From the NCBI GenBank assembly GCA_022843025.1, contig JALHOL010000004.1:186001-250000 (forward strand): a stretch of 64,000 nt of DNA, given 5' to 3'. The notes below the pieces were generated by a model. It did no database searches, had not been told where the DNA came from, and saw only the letters and a list, made by a program, of their open reading frames with translations. This document shows, one piece after another, positions 46,501 to 56,128 of the stretch. The position numbers and the translations under genes are program-made. Positions within the stretch are counted from its first letter, which is position 1, and each line of letters begins with the position of its first letter. Origin of the DNA: Paracoccaceae bacterium. Lineage in GTDB: Bacteria; Pseudomonadota; Alphaproteobacteria; Rhodobacterales; Rhodobacteraceae.

Positions 46501-46632
46501 TTGGCGGGAATCCCCCTATGCAGGCTTGATCCAATTGCGGCCATCAAATTCATATTCCTTAATGTGGCCACAGAATTGCCATGTGAAGGGCTTCAGCCTT
46601 TCTGCCGAACTCTCATAAGCGAGGAATAGACC

Positions 46633-47634
46633 ATGTTCCATCCCAAGAAGGTAGTTGCTGTTCTTGGTGTTGCTACGTTGATGTTGAGCCCGGCCGTGCC
46701 GACCTTTGAACTTTTCGGCGCTGATGCGGCCTTTGCCAATAATGGCAATGGTGGTGGCAATGGCGGCGGTAATGGTGGAGGAAACGGCGGCGGAAACGGT
46801 GGTGGCGGGAACAACGGTGGTGGAAATGGTGGTGGCAAAGGCGGCGAAAAATCCTCCGGCAACAGCAAATCCACTGGCGGAAACAAGGCAAACGGTCAGA
46901 CCGTAGCCCGGGCAAAACCTGCTGCTGCCCAACCCAAAGCCGCAAGTGTTGAGGCCGATGAGGCCGTGACCTTCGCCGCGCGCGATCTGGGCAACATGAA
47001 CGGGGCGATGAACGCCAACATCAACGCGGTGCTGGCGCATATTCGCAACGGCAACATGAACGGTCCGGTTGGCGCTGTGGCCGGGCTGGCGCTTGCCGAT
47101 GCACAAGCGGGCGATCTGGATGTGCAGGGCGTGCTTGACCGTGCCGAGGAATGGGCAGGGTACAACGCCGACTTGGCCGATGCGCTGGGCGGGGCCTATC
47201 CTTCGGTGGACGACTATCTGGCCGCCCAAGAGGCCTTTGAGTCCTACGATGCTGATCTGGCGGCGTGGACCGAACAGAAGGCCCTTTATGATGCGGCGAT
47301 TGCCGAACTGGGGATTGATCCAGCCCTTGACCCGATTCCCGAAGAGGTTGCCCTGCTGAACCCCGGCGATGCGCCCGCGGCAGTGGAGTTCGATGCGATC
47401 GCGGAACTGGACAGCCTGCTTGAAACCCCGCCGGAAGGTGAAGCCCCGACCGAGGAAGAGATTGCGGCCGCAGAAGCGGTGACCGATGCGGAAGCAGCAG
47501 TTCTGGCGCTGTGGAACAAGAACCCGGATGCGACGGATGAGATGTCGGATGAAGAAACCGCCCTTCTCGACTCGCTGCGGGCGCGTTTTTCGGACGCCGA
47601 CTTGGAGGCGATTGCAGAAGCGGCGGGTTCCTGA
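46633..47634 (+). CDS. Exported protein with Asn-Gly-Gly-Gly repeats, unknown function
   Basis: The 333-residue precursor has a signal peptide ([20 protein letters not shown]...DAAFA). An NGGG repeat tract (about 36-72) follows, then a Ser/Lys-rich linker. An acidic, Ala/Glu-rich helical region follows with the segments [20 protein letters not shown] and [18 protein letters not shown]. No family is recognised. Gly codons vary along the tract although the amino acids repeat. GAGGA seven bases upstream supports the start. A strong terminator follows. Confidence 0.82.
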   Translation: MFHPKKVVAVLGVATLMLSPAVPTFELFGADAAFANNGNGGGNGGGNGGGNGGGNGGGGNNGGGNGGGKGGEKSSGNSKSTGGNKANGQTVARAKPAAAQPKAASVEADEAVTFAARDLGNMNGAMNANINAVLAHIRNGNMNGPVGAVAGLALADAQAGDLDVQGVLDRAEEWAGYNADLADALGGAYPSVDDYLAAQEAFESYDADLAAWTEQKALYDAAIAELGIDPALDPIPEEVALLNPGDAPAAVEFDAIAELDSLLETPPEGEAPTEEEIAAAEAVTDAEAAVLALWNKNPDATDEMSDEETALLDSLRARFSDADLEAIAEAAGS

Positions 47635-47655
47635 CCGGGACCTGACGTGCGGTAG

Positions 47656-47682
47656 AAGGGGCGGCGCAGGCCGCCCCTTTTC
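47656..47682 (+). terminator. Terminator of the NGGG-repeat protein gene
   Basis: AAGGGGCGGC and GCCGCCCCTT form a perfect 10-bp stem with loop GCAG, followed by further T residues. Confidence 0.88.
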
Positions 47683-47761
47683 CTTTGGGTGCCACCCTTG
47701 CCGCGATGGGCAAGACCCGATACACCGCCCGCCAATAAATCCCTTGGGAAAAGAGGCTGCG

Positions 47762-48985
47762 ATGTTCAAGCCGAAGAAAGTTGTCCTTGCCTATTCAGGC
47801 GGTCTGGATACCTCGATCATCCTGAAATGGCTGCAAACGGAATATGGCTGTGAGGTGGTGACCTTTACCGCCGATCTGGGCCAGGGCGAGGAGCTGGATC
47901 CCGCGCGCGACAAGGCGATCTTGTTGGGGATCAAGCCGGAGAACATCCATATCGTCGACCTGCGCGAGGAATTCGTGCGGGATTTCGTGTTCCCGATGTT
48001 CCGCGCCAATGCCTTGTATGAAGGGCTTTATCTGCTGGGCACGTCGATCGCGCGGCCGCTGATTTCCAAGGAGCTGGTGCGGATCGCCCAGGAAACCGGG
48101 GCCGATGCTGTGGCGCATGGGGCGACGGGCAAGGGCAATGATCAGGTGCGGTTCGAACTGGCCGTGGCGGCGCTGGATCCGGCGATCCGGGTGATTGCGC
48201 CGTGGCGTCTGTGGGATCTGACCAGCCGGACGAAGCTGCTGGAATTTGCAGAAACCAACCAGATCCCGATTGCCAAGGACAAGCGCGGCGAAGCGCCGTT
48301 CTCTGTTGATGCGAACCTGCTGCACACCTCATCCGAGGGGAAGGTTCTGGAGAACCCCGCCGAAGAAGCGCCGGAGTTCGTGTATCAGCGCGTGGTTCCC
48401 GTCGAGAAAGCCCCCGATACGGCGGAATTCGTGGAAATCACCTTTGAGCGCGGCGATGCCGTGGCCATCAACGGTGAGGCGCTGTCGCCCGCCACCATTC
48501 TGGCGCGGCTGAACGATATGGGCGGGCGGCATGGCGTGGGCCTGCTGGACCTGGTGGAAAACCGCTTCGTGGGGATGAAATCGCGCGGGCTGTACGAAAC
48601 CCCCGGCGGAACGATCCTGTTGGAGGCGCATCGCGGGATCGAACAGATTACGCTGGATTCGGGTGCCGGGCATCTGAAGGATTCGATCATGCCGCGCTAT
48701 GCCGAGCTGATCTATAACGGCTTCTGGTTCAGCCCCGAGCGTGAGGCGTTGCAGGCGCTGATCGACAAGACGCAAGAACATGTGACCGGGACGGTACGGG
48801 TTAAGCTGTTCAAGGGCGCGGCCCGGACGGTGGCGCGGTGGTCGGACCATTCGCTGTATTCGGAAAAGCACGTGACGTTTGAAGAAGACGCCGGCGCCTA
48901 TGACCAGAAGGATGCCGAAGGGTTCATCCGCCTGAACGCGCTGCGGTTGAAGCTGATCGCCACGCGGAATGCGCGGGTGAAGTGA
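47762..48985 (+). CDS. argG: Argininosuccinate synthase
   Basis: The 407-residue enzyme joins citrulline and aspartate using ATP in arginine synthesis. The PP-loop is [12 protein letters not shown] (7-18), and the [15 protein letters not shown] and [13 protein letters not shown] segments are the family signature. AGAGG precedes the ATG at 47762 by six bases; the longer upstream frame belongs to the previous gene's antisense. It is preceded and followed by terminators, so it is a single-gene transcript. Confidence 0.96.
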   Translation: MFKPKKVVLAYSGGLDTSIILKWLQTEYGCEVVTFTADLGQGEELDPARDKAILLGIKPENIHIVDLREEFVRDFVFPMFRANALYEGLYLLGTSIARPLISKELVRIAQETGADAVAHGATGKGNDQVRFELAVAALDPAIRVIAPWRLWDLTSRTKLLEFAETNQIPIAKDKRGEAPFSVDANLLHTSSEGKVLENPAEEAPEFVYQRVVPVEKAPDTAEFVEITFERGDAVAINGEALSPATILARLNDMGGRHGVGLLDLVENRFVGMKSRGLYETPGGTILLEAHRGIEQITLDSGAGHLKDSIMPRYAELIYNGFWFSPEREALQALIDKTQEHVTGTVRVKLFKGAARTVARWSDHSLYSEKHVTFEEDAGAYDQKDAEGFIRLNALRLKLIATRNARVK

Positions 48986-49008
48986 GCTTCGCCTAAGCGG
49001 TTGAAATC

Positions 49009-49033
49009 GGGCGGGCTTTGGCCCGCCCTTTTT
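49009..49033 (+). terminator. Terminator of argG
   Basis: GGGCGGGC and GCCCGCCC form an 8-bp stem with loop TTTG, followed by five T residues, 23 bases after the stop. Confidence 0.9.
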
Positions 49034-49036
49034 GTT

Positions 49037-50230
49037 TCACGCTATCTTTTTGGCAGCCTGCGCATCGAGCGCGGTGTTCAGCGCGGCAGGCTCCCAATCA
49101 CCCGCCAATGCCTCTGCCACCAAGGCAGCTTGTGTTTTGGGCGCCATGCCGCCCAAAGGCGGGTCGCGATCGAGGTTGGTGGGGAAGCTGTAACCTTCGG
49201 CGCTGGCGGCGATGGTGTTGGCGATCTGATCCGGGGTCAGGCTTCCATCCTGCTGCGCGGCACGGAGGGTGGGATAAAGCGCCTTGACCATGGCGGTGCG
49301 ATCCACAGTTTCCATTGCACGGCCATAGGCGGAGGAGACCTGAAACAAGTTCACCATGCGGCGGATATCGGCGCTGCGGTTGGTGCCCGCCGCGTGCAGG
49401 AGTGCGGGCGAGAAGAACAGCATGTCACCCTTTTCCAGCGGGATTTGCACATGGTTTTCAACGAAGTAGTCGCGCACATCGGCGCGACCCATGGCGAGAT
49501 AGCCTGCATCATAGGCCTGCGAGAACGGGAGAAGTTGGGTCGGGCCGGATTCGATGGTGGCATCGACATGGGCGATGGCGCCCTGCAACGTGAGCAGGGG
49601 CGAGAAGAGTTGGACGTGGCGGGGATAGCGTTCGATCTGCGCGGCGGATTGAAAGCCGAGGTGATAATCGCGATGCGGTGATTGCGCCGCGCCGCCCGGA
49701 TTGACCACGTTCAACTGCGCCGTCATCTGGTAGAACGGGCCAAGCCACGCCTCGGAAATCGCGGCCAGAAACGGGTTGGCATAGTAGCGGGCGAAGTTGC
49801 CGGGATCGGCAAGGCAATGTTTTTCAAGTGAATTCCACAGCCTGTCATTCGCCCCCGGCTTGGCGAAGTGATCCCCGCCACCGCTGCCTGCGCGGTTCTG
49901 TTCGGCGATCAGCTGCCAGAAGATGGCGCTGGCCTGATCAAGCATATCCAGATCGGGTTCGGCATGTTTCAGCACCACAACGCCTGGCCCGGTGAGAATG
50001 GCATCGGCCCATTCGGCCATGAGGGCGCGACGCTCGGACGGATCGGAGAGGGCGGGAAGAAGCGCAGGGCAATCGTAGATCAGGACATTCTTCTGAACAT
50101 CGGCGGCAAAGGGATAATCTGCCTTTGAAACCGTTTGGGAACAGAGGGTTATCAGGTCTTCGATACGGCAATCCTCGGCCCGCAGGTAGGCGCGGGCCGC
50201 GCGGGTGGCGGTTGTGGAATGGTTGAGCAT
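49037..50230 (-). CDS. Phytanoyl-CoA dioxygenase-like Fe(II)/2-oxoglutarate enzyme
   Basis: The 397-residue protein has the metal-binding H-x-D in SPHRDYHLGFQ and a distal His in PALLHAAGTNRS with the 2-oxoglutarate-binding Arg nearby (RSADIRR). This is the PhyH-type jelly-roll dioxygenase pattern. Family members hydroxylate diverse substrates. The ATG at 50230 has GGAGG six bases before it. It follows a sulfotransferase-like gene on the same strand. The substrate is unknown. Confidence 0.8.
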   Translation of the reverse strand: MLNHSTTATRAARAYLRAEDCRIEDLITLCSQTVSKADYPFAADVQKNVLIYDCPALLPALSDPSERRALMAEWADAILTGPGVVVLKHAEPDLDMLDQASAIFWQLIAEQNRAGSGGGDHFAKPGANDRLWNSLEKHCLADPGNFARYYANPFLAAISEAWLGPFYQMTAQLNVVNPGGAAQSPHRDYHLGFQSAAQIERYPRHVQLFSPLLTLQGAIAHVDATIESGPTQLLPFSQAYDAGYLAMGRADVRDYFVENHVQIPLEKGDMLFFSPALLHAAGTNRSADIRRMVNLFQVSSAYGRAMETVDRTAMVKALYPTLRAAQQDGSLTPDQIANTIAASAEGYSFPTNLDRDPPLGGMAPKTQAALVAEALAGDWEPAALNTALDAQAAKKIA

Positions 50231-50309
50231 GGGATCCTCCCCGATCCTGATTTCGGGAAGTGTGCGACGGGCGCGGCGCATGGGCAAGGGTGCGCCTGAC
50301 GGTGTTTCG

Positions 50310-51026
50310 TCAAAGCTTGTGCGCGGCAAGCCTTTGATAATGCGGCAAAGCCTGTTCCACGAGGGGGGCATAATCGGCAGGCAGGGTAGGGAGCGGACCT
50401 TCGGGATCGCCAAAGCCGGTGGAGGCGTGAACCGCGTTGTACCAGTGCGGAGCCCAAACACCATCATAGGGTTTGGGTCCGGCGGGCCAGTGCAGCATGT
50501 TTTCCGTGAAGGGAATGCCCAGCGCGGTGCAGAGTTTTGTCAGTGATTCCGGTGGGTTGGCGCGGATATCGGCGCTGTCGATCACAAGGGGTGGGCGGCC
50601 TGTCCAACCGGCGACCTGATCGAAAAGCTCGGCCTGTTGGACAAAGCCGATATCGGCCAGTGTCGGGGCTTCGCGTTTCTGGCTGTAGCTGGCCACAACA
50701 CGGGCCGGATGGCGGATCAAGAAGACGTTGGTGAGCGCGCGCATGAAGCCCCGATCAAATTCCGGGATCATGTGGAGTGTCATATGTTTCTGATAATGCA
50801 GCGCTTTTCTATCCGGCGTCGGCCCGATGCAGGCGGCGGCGATGCGGGTGGGATCGGTATCATCGGTGGCGATGATGGCATCGCGCATGGGGTGATCGAT
50901 GCCCGTGCGCGCCAGATAAGCGGCGTAGAAGGGTTCGTCCCAGACGGCGCAATCGCCGCGTGCGGCGAAAGCGTACATCATGGCGGTAGACAGGTTCCGG
51001 GGACCGGACCACATGGCGATTTTCAT
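50310..51026 (-). CDS. Sulfotransferase-like protein
   Basis: The 238-residue protein begins MKIAMWSGPRNLSTAMMYAF, with the PAPS 5'-phosphosulfate-binding loop (SGPRNLSTAM, 7-16). It has a second PAPS contact FLIRHPARVVASY, the usual R-x6-S segment. Sulfotransferases move sulfate to hydroxyl or amine groups; this subgroup is often found beside branched-chain or class IV aminotransferases. It lies between the dioxygenase and aminotransferase genes. The substrate is unknown. Confidence 0.8.
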   Translation of the reverse strand: MKIAMWSGPRNLSTAMMYAFAARGDCAVWDEPFYAAYLARTGIDHPMRDAIIATDDTDPTRIAAACIGPTPDRKALHYQKHMTLHMIPEFDRGFMRALTNVFLIRHPARVVASYSQKREAPTLADIGFVQQAELFDQVAGWTGRPPLVIDSADIRANPPESLTKLCTALGIPFTENMLHWPAGPKPYDGVWAPHWYNAVHASTGFGDPEGPLPTLPADYAPLVEQALPHYQRLAAHKL

Positions 51027-51037
51027 CTGTTTTCCCT

Positions 51038-51085
51038 GTGCAGACGGTGGTGCAGCGCGCTGTGCAGACAGTTGTGCATACGCTA
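51038..51085. repeat. Tandem array of four 12-bp units (copy 2)
   Basis: Units start at 51038, 51050, 51062 and 51074: GTGCAGACGGTG, GTGCAGCGCGCT, GTGCAGACAGTT and GTGCATACGCTA, followed by CGAACGG. This is the same period, unit and end as the array at 22127. The last unit overlaps the stop codon of the aminotransferase gene, and the array ends 12 bases before the sulfotransferase start. Confidence 0.85.
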
Positions 51086-51985
51086 CGAACGGGCGATCAG
51101 GGCTTTGTAAAGATCGCGAAGGCGCTGGGTCATCGGCCCCATCTGCCCGTTGCCGATCTGTCGCCCGTCAATGCTGCCCACGGGGGTTTGCGCGCCGAAG
51201 GTGCCGGTCAGGAACGCTTCATCCGCGCCGTAGGTATCGACGAGGCTGAAGTTGCGTTCAAAGACCGGGATGCCGTTTTCGCGGCAAAGGTCGATGACCT
51301 TTTGGCGCGTGATGCCGTTCATGCAGTAGTCGCCTGTGCTGGTCCAAACCTGGCCCTTGCGGACGATGAAGAAGTTGCAGGCATTGGTGGTGTTCACGAA
51401 ACCATGGACATCGAGCATCAGCGCCTCATCCGCGCCGGCCTTTTGCGCGGCGATGCAGGCGAGGATGCAGTTCAGTTTGGAATGGCTGTTCAGCTTTGGG
51501 TCCTGCGTCATGGGCAGGCCGCGCAGGTGGGGGACGGTGGCAAGAGTGATGGGGCGCGGGATTTTGGGGCGTGAGTGTTCCATGATGATGGCCACCGTCG
51601 GCCCCTGTTGCGACAGGCGCGGGTTCTGGAACGGCCGGGTCTTTACCCCGCGCGTGACCATCAGGCGGCAATGGGCATCCGTGACCATTGCATTGGCCTT
51701 TTGCGTCTCTAACACGGCGGAAATCATCTGATCCGGGGTCATCGCGATATCGAGGTCGATGGCCTTTGCCGCCTCATACAGCCGGTCCATATGTTCGGTG
51801 ATGAAGGCCCATTTGCCATCGTAAAGGCGGATGCCTTCCCAGACGCCATCACCCAGCATGAAGCCCGAGTCGTAAACAGAGACGAGCGCATCCTTTTTCG
51901 GAACGATGCGACCGTTCACATAGATCAGGATGCTTTCGTTGCGGATGTCTTCTTCGGCGGCGTGAGTAGAGACGTGGTCTGTCAT
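51083..51985 (-). CDS. Class IV PLP aminotransferase (branched-chain or D-amino acid type)
   Basis: The 300-residue enzyme has the fold-IV N-terminal motif VYDSGFMLGDGVWEGIRLY. The PLP lysine is in SHSKLNCILACIAAQK, and a PLP-binding region follows in DEALMLDVHGFVNTTNACNFF. The Lys context is like D-alanine transaminase, whereas GDGVWEGIR is typical of branched-chain enzymes, so substrate assignment stays open. Transcription toward the sulfotransferase gene suggests a linked pathway. The upstream divergent region contains a long dyad. Confidence 0.86.
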   Translation of the reverse strand: MTDHVSTHAAEEDIRNESILIYVNGRIVPKKDALVSVYDSGFMLGDGVWEGIRLYDGKWAFITEHMDRLYEAAKAIDLDIAMTPDQMISAVLETQKANAMVTDAHCRLMVTRGVKTRPFQNPRLSQQGPTVAIIMEHSRPKIPRPITLATVPHLRGLPMTQDPKLNSHSKLNCILACIAAQKAGADEALMLDVHGFVNTTNACNFFIVRKGQVWTSTGDYCMNGITRQKVIDLCRENGIPVFERNFSLVDTYGADEAFLTGTFGAQTPVGSIDGRQIGNGQMGPMTQRLRDLYKALIARS

Positions 51986-52064
51986 GGGTGGCCCCTGTTC
52001 TTTGCGGCAAAGGCTAAAGGGCGCGGGAAAGAAGGGGAAGGGGCGGCGTTACATGTACGGGCCG

Positions 52065-52094
52065 TCACCTTGCCGTGACATCACGGCAGGGTGA
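52065..52094. promoter_or_regulatory. Long inverted repeat between the aminotransferase gene and msrA
   Basis: TCACCTTGCCGTGA (52065-52078) and TCACGGCAGGGTGA (52081-52094) are complementary at 13 of 14 positions, with two bases (CA) between. The core TGCCGTGACATCACGGCA is an 18-bp dyad. Sitting in a divergent intergenic region, it may be a dimeric repressor or activator site. No regulator is assigned. Confidence 0.55.
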
Positions 52095-52146
52095 GTTGCC
52101 GGGCGCGGGCGGGCAGGTGAGGGTTTCCCCAAAAGGGAGACCGCCC

Positions 52147-52794
52147 ATGCACCGCTTGTTCACCACCACCGCCGTTGCCGTAACCTTGTGCCTTTCTGCC
52201 GTCTTGGGCAGCGCCAGCCATGCCGCCACCGAAAAGGCGGTGGTTGCGGGGGGCTGTTTCTGGTGCGTGGAGGCAGATTTCGAAAAGGTCCCCGGCGTGC
52301 GATCGGTGGTGTCTGGCTATACCGGTGGAACGGTGGCGGACCCAACCTACAAGCAGGTAACGGCAGGCGGGACCGGGCACTATGAGGCGGTCGAGATCAC
52401 CTTTGACAATGCGCAGATCAGCTATGACGAGGTGATGCGCCTGTTCCTGCGATCCATCGATCCGCTGGATGCCGGGGGGCAGTTCTGCGACCGGGGAGAC
52501 AGCTATCGATCTGCTGTTTTCGTCTCTGACAATGCCCAAAAGGCGGCAGCAGAGGCAGCAGTGGGTGAGGCATCGGCGGCGTTGGGGCAACGGGTGGTGA
52601 CGCCCGTTCTGGCGGCGGGACCGTTCTATGAGGCGGAAGAGTATCACCAGGATTACTACAAGAGCCGGGACATCGTGATCACCCGCGCCGGGCCAAAGCA
52701 GAAGCGCAACGCCTATGCCTTTTACCGTGAGGGATGCGGGCGCGATGCAAGGGTAAAGGCGGTTTGGGGCGATCAGGCGGCCTTTGCCAAGTAG
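52147..52794 (+). CDS. msrA: Exported peptide methionine sulfoxide reductase MsrA
   Basis: The 215-residue precursor carries a Sec signal ([26 protein letters not shown]) before the catalytic motif GGCFWCVE (Cys37, Cys40). The substrate-pocket segments [15 protein letters not shown] and [10 protein letters not shown] are present. It reduces methionine-S-sulfoxide in oxidised periplasmic proteins, whereas most MsrA are cytoplasmic. GGGAG eight bases upstream supports the ATG at 52147 over the earlier in-frame start. It is 67 bases before mutS. Confidence 0.9.
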   Translation: MHRLFTTTAVAVTLCLSAVLGSASHAATEKAVVAGGCFWCVEADFEKVPGVRSVVSGYTGGTVADPTYKQVTAGGTGHYEAVEITFDNAQISYDEVMRLFLRSIDPLDAGGQFCDRGDSYRSAVFVSDNAQKAAAEAAVGEASAALGQRVVTPVLAAGPFYEAEEYHQDYYKSRDIVITRAGPKQKRNAYAFYREGCGRDARVKAVWGDQAAFAK

Positions 52795-52861
52795 GCGGCC
52801 CGATCATCCCCTTTTCGCGGTGATGCCGCCAAGATAGGGTCGGCCCCGTATAGGGGGACCG

Positions 52862-55507
52862 ATGACCGAAGACACCGTCACGCCGATGATGGCGCAGTAT
52901 CTGGAGATCAAGGCGCAGAATGACGGCGCGCTGTTGTTCTATCGGATGGGCGACTTTTACGAGATGTTCTTCGATGATGCGGTCGCGGCGGCAGAGGCGC
53001 TGGATATTGCCCTGACGAAGCGGGGGTTTCATCTGGGCGAACCCATCGCGATGTGCGGGGTGCCGGTTCATGCGGCCGAGGGATATCTGCTGACGCTGAT
53101 CCGCAAGGGATTTCGCGTGGCGATTGCCGAGCAGCTAGAAGACCCGGCCGAGGCGAAGAAGCGCGGTTCGAAATCGGTGGTGCGGCGCGATGTCGTGCGG
53201 CTGGTGACGCCCGGCACGCTGACCGAAGACGCGCTGCTAGAGGCGCGGCGGCACAATTTCCTGTGCGCCTTTGCAGAAGTGCGGGATGAGGCGGCTTTGG
53301 CCTGGGCCGATATCTCGACCGGGGAGTTCCGGGTGATGCCCTGCCCCCCTGCCCGGCTTGGCCCCGAACTGGCCCGGCTGGCCCCGCGTGAAGTGCTGAT
53401 GAGTGAGGCGCGCGATGGCGATTTGGCCGGATTAGTGACGGAATCCGGTGCCGCGCTGACACGTATTGCGCGGGGATCGTTCGATTCCGTTTCGGCCGAG
53501 AAGCGGCTGTGCGCGCTGTTCGATGTTGGCACGCTGGAGGGGTTTGGTCGGTTTGACCGGGCGGAATTATCCGCCATGGGGGCGCTGGTCGATTATCTGG
53601 ATCTGACCCAGCGGGGGAAGCTACCCCTGCTGCGGCCTCCGGTGAAGGAAGCGCCGGGCGGGGCAATGCAGATTGATGCGGCGACACGGCGCAATCTGGA
53701 ACTGACGCAGGCGCTGAGCGGCGGGCGGGACGGATCGTTGCTGGCGGCCGTCGACCGGACGGTAACCGCGCCGGGGGCGCGGCTGCTGGAACGGCGGATA
53801 TCGTCGCCGTCGCGCGACCTTTCGGTGATCCATGCGCGGCTGGAATCGGTGCGTTTTCTGCTGGAACAGAGCCTTTTGCGGGCAGAATTGCGCGATGCGT
53901 TGCGGCGCGTGCCGGATATGGATCGCGCGCTGTCGCGGCTGGCACTGGATCGGGGCGGCCCGCGCGACATGGCGGCGATCCGGGCAGGGCTGACGCAGGC
54001 CGTTTCCGTTGCGGCGCGGCTGGAAGGGGCACCGGTGCTGCTGGCGGAGGCCGCGCGGGCGCTGGTGGGGCATGAGGCGCTGATAGACCTGCTGGATCTG
54101 GCGTTGGTGGCGGAACCGCCACTTCTGGCGCGGGATGGCGGGTTCATCGCGCCGGGATTTGATGCAGAACTGGATCAGGCGCGGCGGCTGCGGGATGAAG
54201 GGCGCGGCGTGATTGCCGGGATGCAGGCGGATTTCATCGCTGATACCGGCATTCAAAGCCTGAAGATCAAGCATAACAACGTGCTGGGCTATTTCATCGA
54301 GACCACCTCTACCCATGCCGAACGGATGCTGTCGCCGCCACTGTCAGAGCGGTTCATCCACCGGCAAACGACAGCGGGGCAGGTGCGGTTTACAACGGTG
54401 GAGCTGTCCGAACTTGAAACGCGCATCCTGAATGCCGGGAACCACGCGTTGGAGATCGAGAAGCGGCACTATGAGGCGCTGCGTCAGGCGGTGTTGGCGC
54501 AGGCAGGCCCGGTTGGCGCGGCGGCGCGGGCTTTGGCAGAAGTAGACCTGACGGCCGCCTGGGCCGATCTGGCGGCGGAAGAAAACTGGGCCGAACCGGT
54601 GGTGGATGACAGCCGCGCCTTCGTCGTGGAGGGCGGGCGGCATCCGGTGGTGGAGCGCGCGCTGCGGCGGCAGGGGGCGGGGCCGTTCGTCGCGAATGAC
54701 TGCGCGCTGACCGAAGGAGAGACACCGGCAATCTGGCTACTGACCGGGCCGAACATGGCGGGTAAATCCACCTTTCTGCGACAGAACGCCTTGATCGCGC
54801 TGTTGGCGCAGGCGGGAAGCTACGTTCCCGCGTCGCGCGCGCATATCGGGGTGGTCAGTCAGTTGTTCAGTCGGGTTGGCGCGGCAGATGATCTGGCGCG
54901 GGGGCGGTCCACCTTCATGGTGGAAATGGTGGAAACGGCGGCGATCCTGAATCAGGCAGATGATCGGGCACTGGTGATCTTGGATGAAATCGGGCGCGGC
55001 ACGGCCACCTATGACGGGCTGTCCATCGCCTGGGCCACGATGGAGCATCTGCATGGCGCAAACCGCTGCCGCGCGCTGTTTGCCACGCATTACCATGAAA
55101 TGACAGCACTGGCGGGCAAGCTGCCCGGGGTAGAAAACGCCACAGTGCGGGTGAAGGAATGGGAAGGCGACGTGATCTTCCTGCATGAGGTGCAGAAGGG
55201 CGCGGCGGACCGATCCTATGGCGTGCAGGTGGCGCGGCTGGCAGGTTTGCCTGCGGCTGTGGTGGACCGCGCTAAGGTGGTGCTCGAGGCGCTGGAATCC
55301 GGCGAAAGACAGGGTGGCGCGCGACCCAAGGCATTGATCGACGATCTGCCGCTGTTCAGCGTGGCGCAATCCGCCCCCCCTGCCCCGCGCGTTGTGGCAA
55401 AGGAATCAGCCGTCGAGGCGCGCTTGAAGCAAGCACATCCGGATGAAATGACGCCGATGGAAGCTTTGCGTTTGGTCTACGAGCTTAGAGAGCTTTTAAA
55501 ACCCTAA
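52862..55507 (+). CDS. mutS: DNA mismatch repair protein MutS
   Basis: The 881-residue protein has the mismatch-binding F-x-E in [11 protein letters not shown] and a connector and lever region. The ATPase has Walker [11 protein letters not shown] (about 628-637), Walker [16 protein letters not shown] (about 705-719) and the conserved ATHYHE. It recognises base mismatches and starts repair together with MutL, which is not here. Length matches the family. No operon partner is apparent; a hairpin follows the stop. Confidence 0.96.
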   Translation: MTEDTVTPMMAQYLEIKAQNDGALLFYRMGDFYEMFFDDAVAAAEALDIALTKRGFHLGEPIAMCGVPVHAAEGYLLTLIRKGFRVAIAEQLEDPAEAKKRGSKSVVRRDVVRLVTPGTLTEDALLEARRHNFLCAFAEVRDEAALAWADISTGEFRVMPCPPARLGPELARLAPREVLMSEARDGDLAGLVTESGAALTRIARGSFDSVSAEKRLCALFDVGTLEGFGRFDRAELSAMGALVDYLDLTQRGKLPLLRPPVKEAPGGAMQIDAATRRNLELTQALSGGRDGSLLAAVDRTVTAPGARLLERRISSPSRDLSVIHARLESVRFLLEQSLLRAELRDALRRVPDMDRALSRLALDRGGPRDMAAIRAGLTQAVSVAARLEGAPVLLAEAARALVGHEALIDLLDLALVAEPPLLARDGGFIAPGFDAELDQARRLRDEGRGVIAGMQADFIADTGIQSLKIKHNNVLGYFIETTSTHAERMLSPPLSERFIHRQTTAGQVRFTTVELSELETRILNAGNHALEIEKRHYEALRQAVLAQAGPVGAAARALAEVDLTAAWADLAAEENWAEPVVDDSRAFVVEGGRHPVVERALRRQGAGPFVANDCALTEGETPAIWLLTGPNMAGKSTFLRQNALIALLAQAGSYVPASRAHIGVVSQLFSRVGAADDLARGRSTFMVEMVETAAILNQADDRALVILDEIGRGTATYDGLSIAWATMEHLHGANRCRALFATHYHEMTALAGKLPGVENATVRVKEWEGDVIFLHEVQKGAADRSYGVQVARLAGLPAAVVDRAKVVLEALESGERQGGARPKALIDDLPLFSVAQSAPPAPRVVAKESAVEARLKQAHPDEMTPMEALRLVYELRELLKP

Positions 55508-55542
55508 GCCCCATCTTCTCTGGAAAAATATCCCACGGGGGT

Positions 55543-55563
55543 CCGGGGGTGTGAAACCCCCGG
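55543..55563. terminator. Hairpin after mutS, GGGGGT/ACCCCC type
   Basis: CCGGGGGT (55543-55550) pairs with ACCCCCGG (55556-55563), loop GTGAA. It is preceded by AAAAATATCCCACGGGGG. I recall a similar GC-rich hairpin recurring downstream of Rhodobacteraceae genes. It sits between convergent mutS and grpE and may end both transcripts, although no T-tract follows on the plus strand. Confidence 0.55.
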
Positions 55564-55577
55564 TCCCGCACGCACCA

Positions 55578-56117
55578 TCAAGCGCCGGTGTTGGAGGATA
55601 CGCCCACCTGCGCGGGGCGCAGCAGGCGATCGTGCAGCATGAAGCCTTCGGTCATCACCTGGATGATCTGGCCGGCCTTTGTGCCGGGAAGCGGGGCTTC
55701 GAACATCGCTTCGTGGTTCTGCGGATCGAACATATCGCCCACTTTCGGGGTGATCGGCTTCATCCCGTGGCGGGTCATCACGTTGGTCAATTCGCGCAGG
55801 GTCAGCTGCACGCCATCAAACAGCGCGGCGGCGGCGGCTTTTTGTTCATCGGTCGCCGCGGCAAGTGCGCGGTTGAGGTTGTCAAACACGGGCAGCAGAT
55901 CGCGGGCAAGGCGGGTGCTGCCATACTGTTCAGCCTCGCGCCGGTCGCGTTCACCGCGCTTGCGGGTGTTTTCGGCATCGGCGAGGGCGCGCATGAACCG
56001 ATCGCGGAAATCATCCCGCTCGGCCCGCAGGGCCTCTACCTCTGACTCGGCGCTGAGATCGTCGAGCCCTTCTTCAATGGCGAATTCTTCGGATACCGTC
56101 TTTTCGTCAGCCATCAT
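55578..56117 (-). CDS. grpE: Nucleotide exchange factor GrpE
   Basis: The 179-residue protein has an acidic N-terminus, a long coiled-coil helix (VEALRAERDDFRDRFMRALADAENTRKRGERD) and the C-terminal beta domain (MKPITPKVGDMFDPQNHEAM ... MTEGFMLHDRLLRPAQVGVS). It exchanges ADP for ATP on DnaK. The gene is 11 bases after hrcA on the same strand. No dnaK or dnaJ is in the window. Confidence 0.95.
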   Translation of the reverse strand: MMADEKTVSEEFAIEEGLDDLSAESEVEALRAERDDFRDRFMRALADAENTRKRGERDRREAEQYGSTRLARDLLPVFDNLNRALAAATDEQKAAAAALFDGVQLTLRELTNVMTRHGMKPITPKVGDMFDPQNHEAMFEAPLPGTKAGQIIQVMTEGFMLHDRLLRPAQVGVSSNTGA

Positions 56118-56128
56118 TCAAAGCCTTT

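Noticed and set aside
46520-46545. FNR-like half sites TTGAT and ATCAA upstream of the NGGG-repeat gene
   Set aside because: The spacing between the half sites is 12, not the 4 bases of an FNR box.
52908-54122. Minus-strand open frame of 404 codons inside mutS
   Set aside because: It is Pro/Arg/Ala-rich antisense sequence with no start signal; mutS on the other strand is certain.
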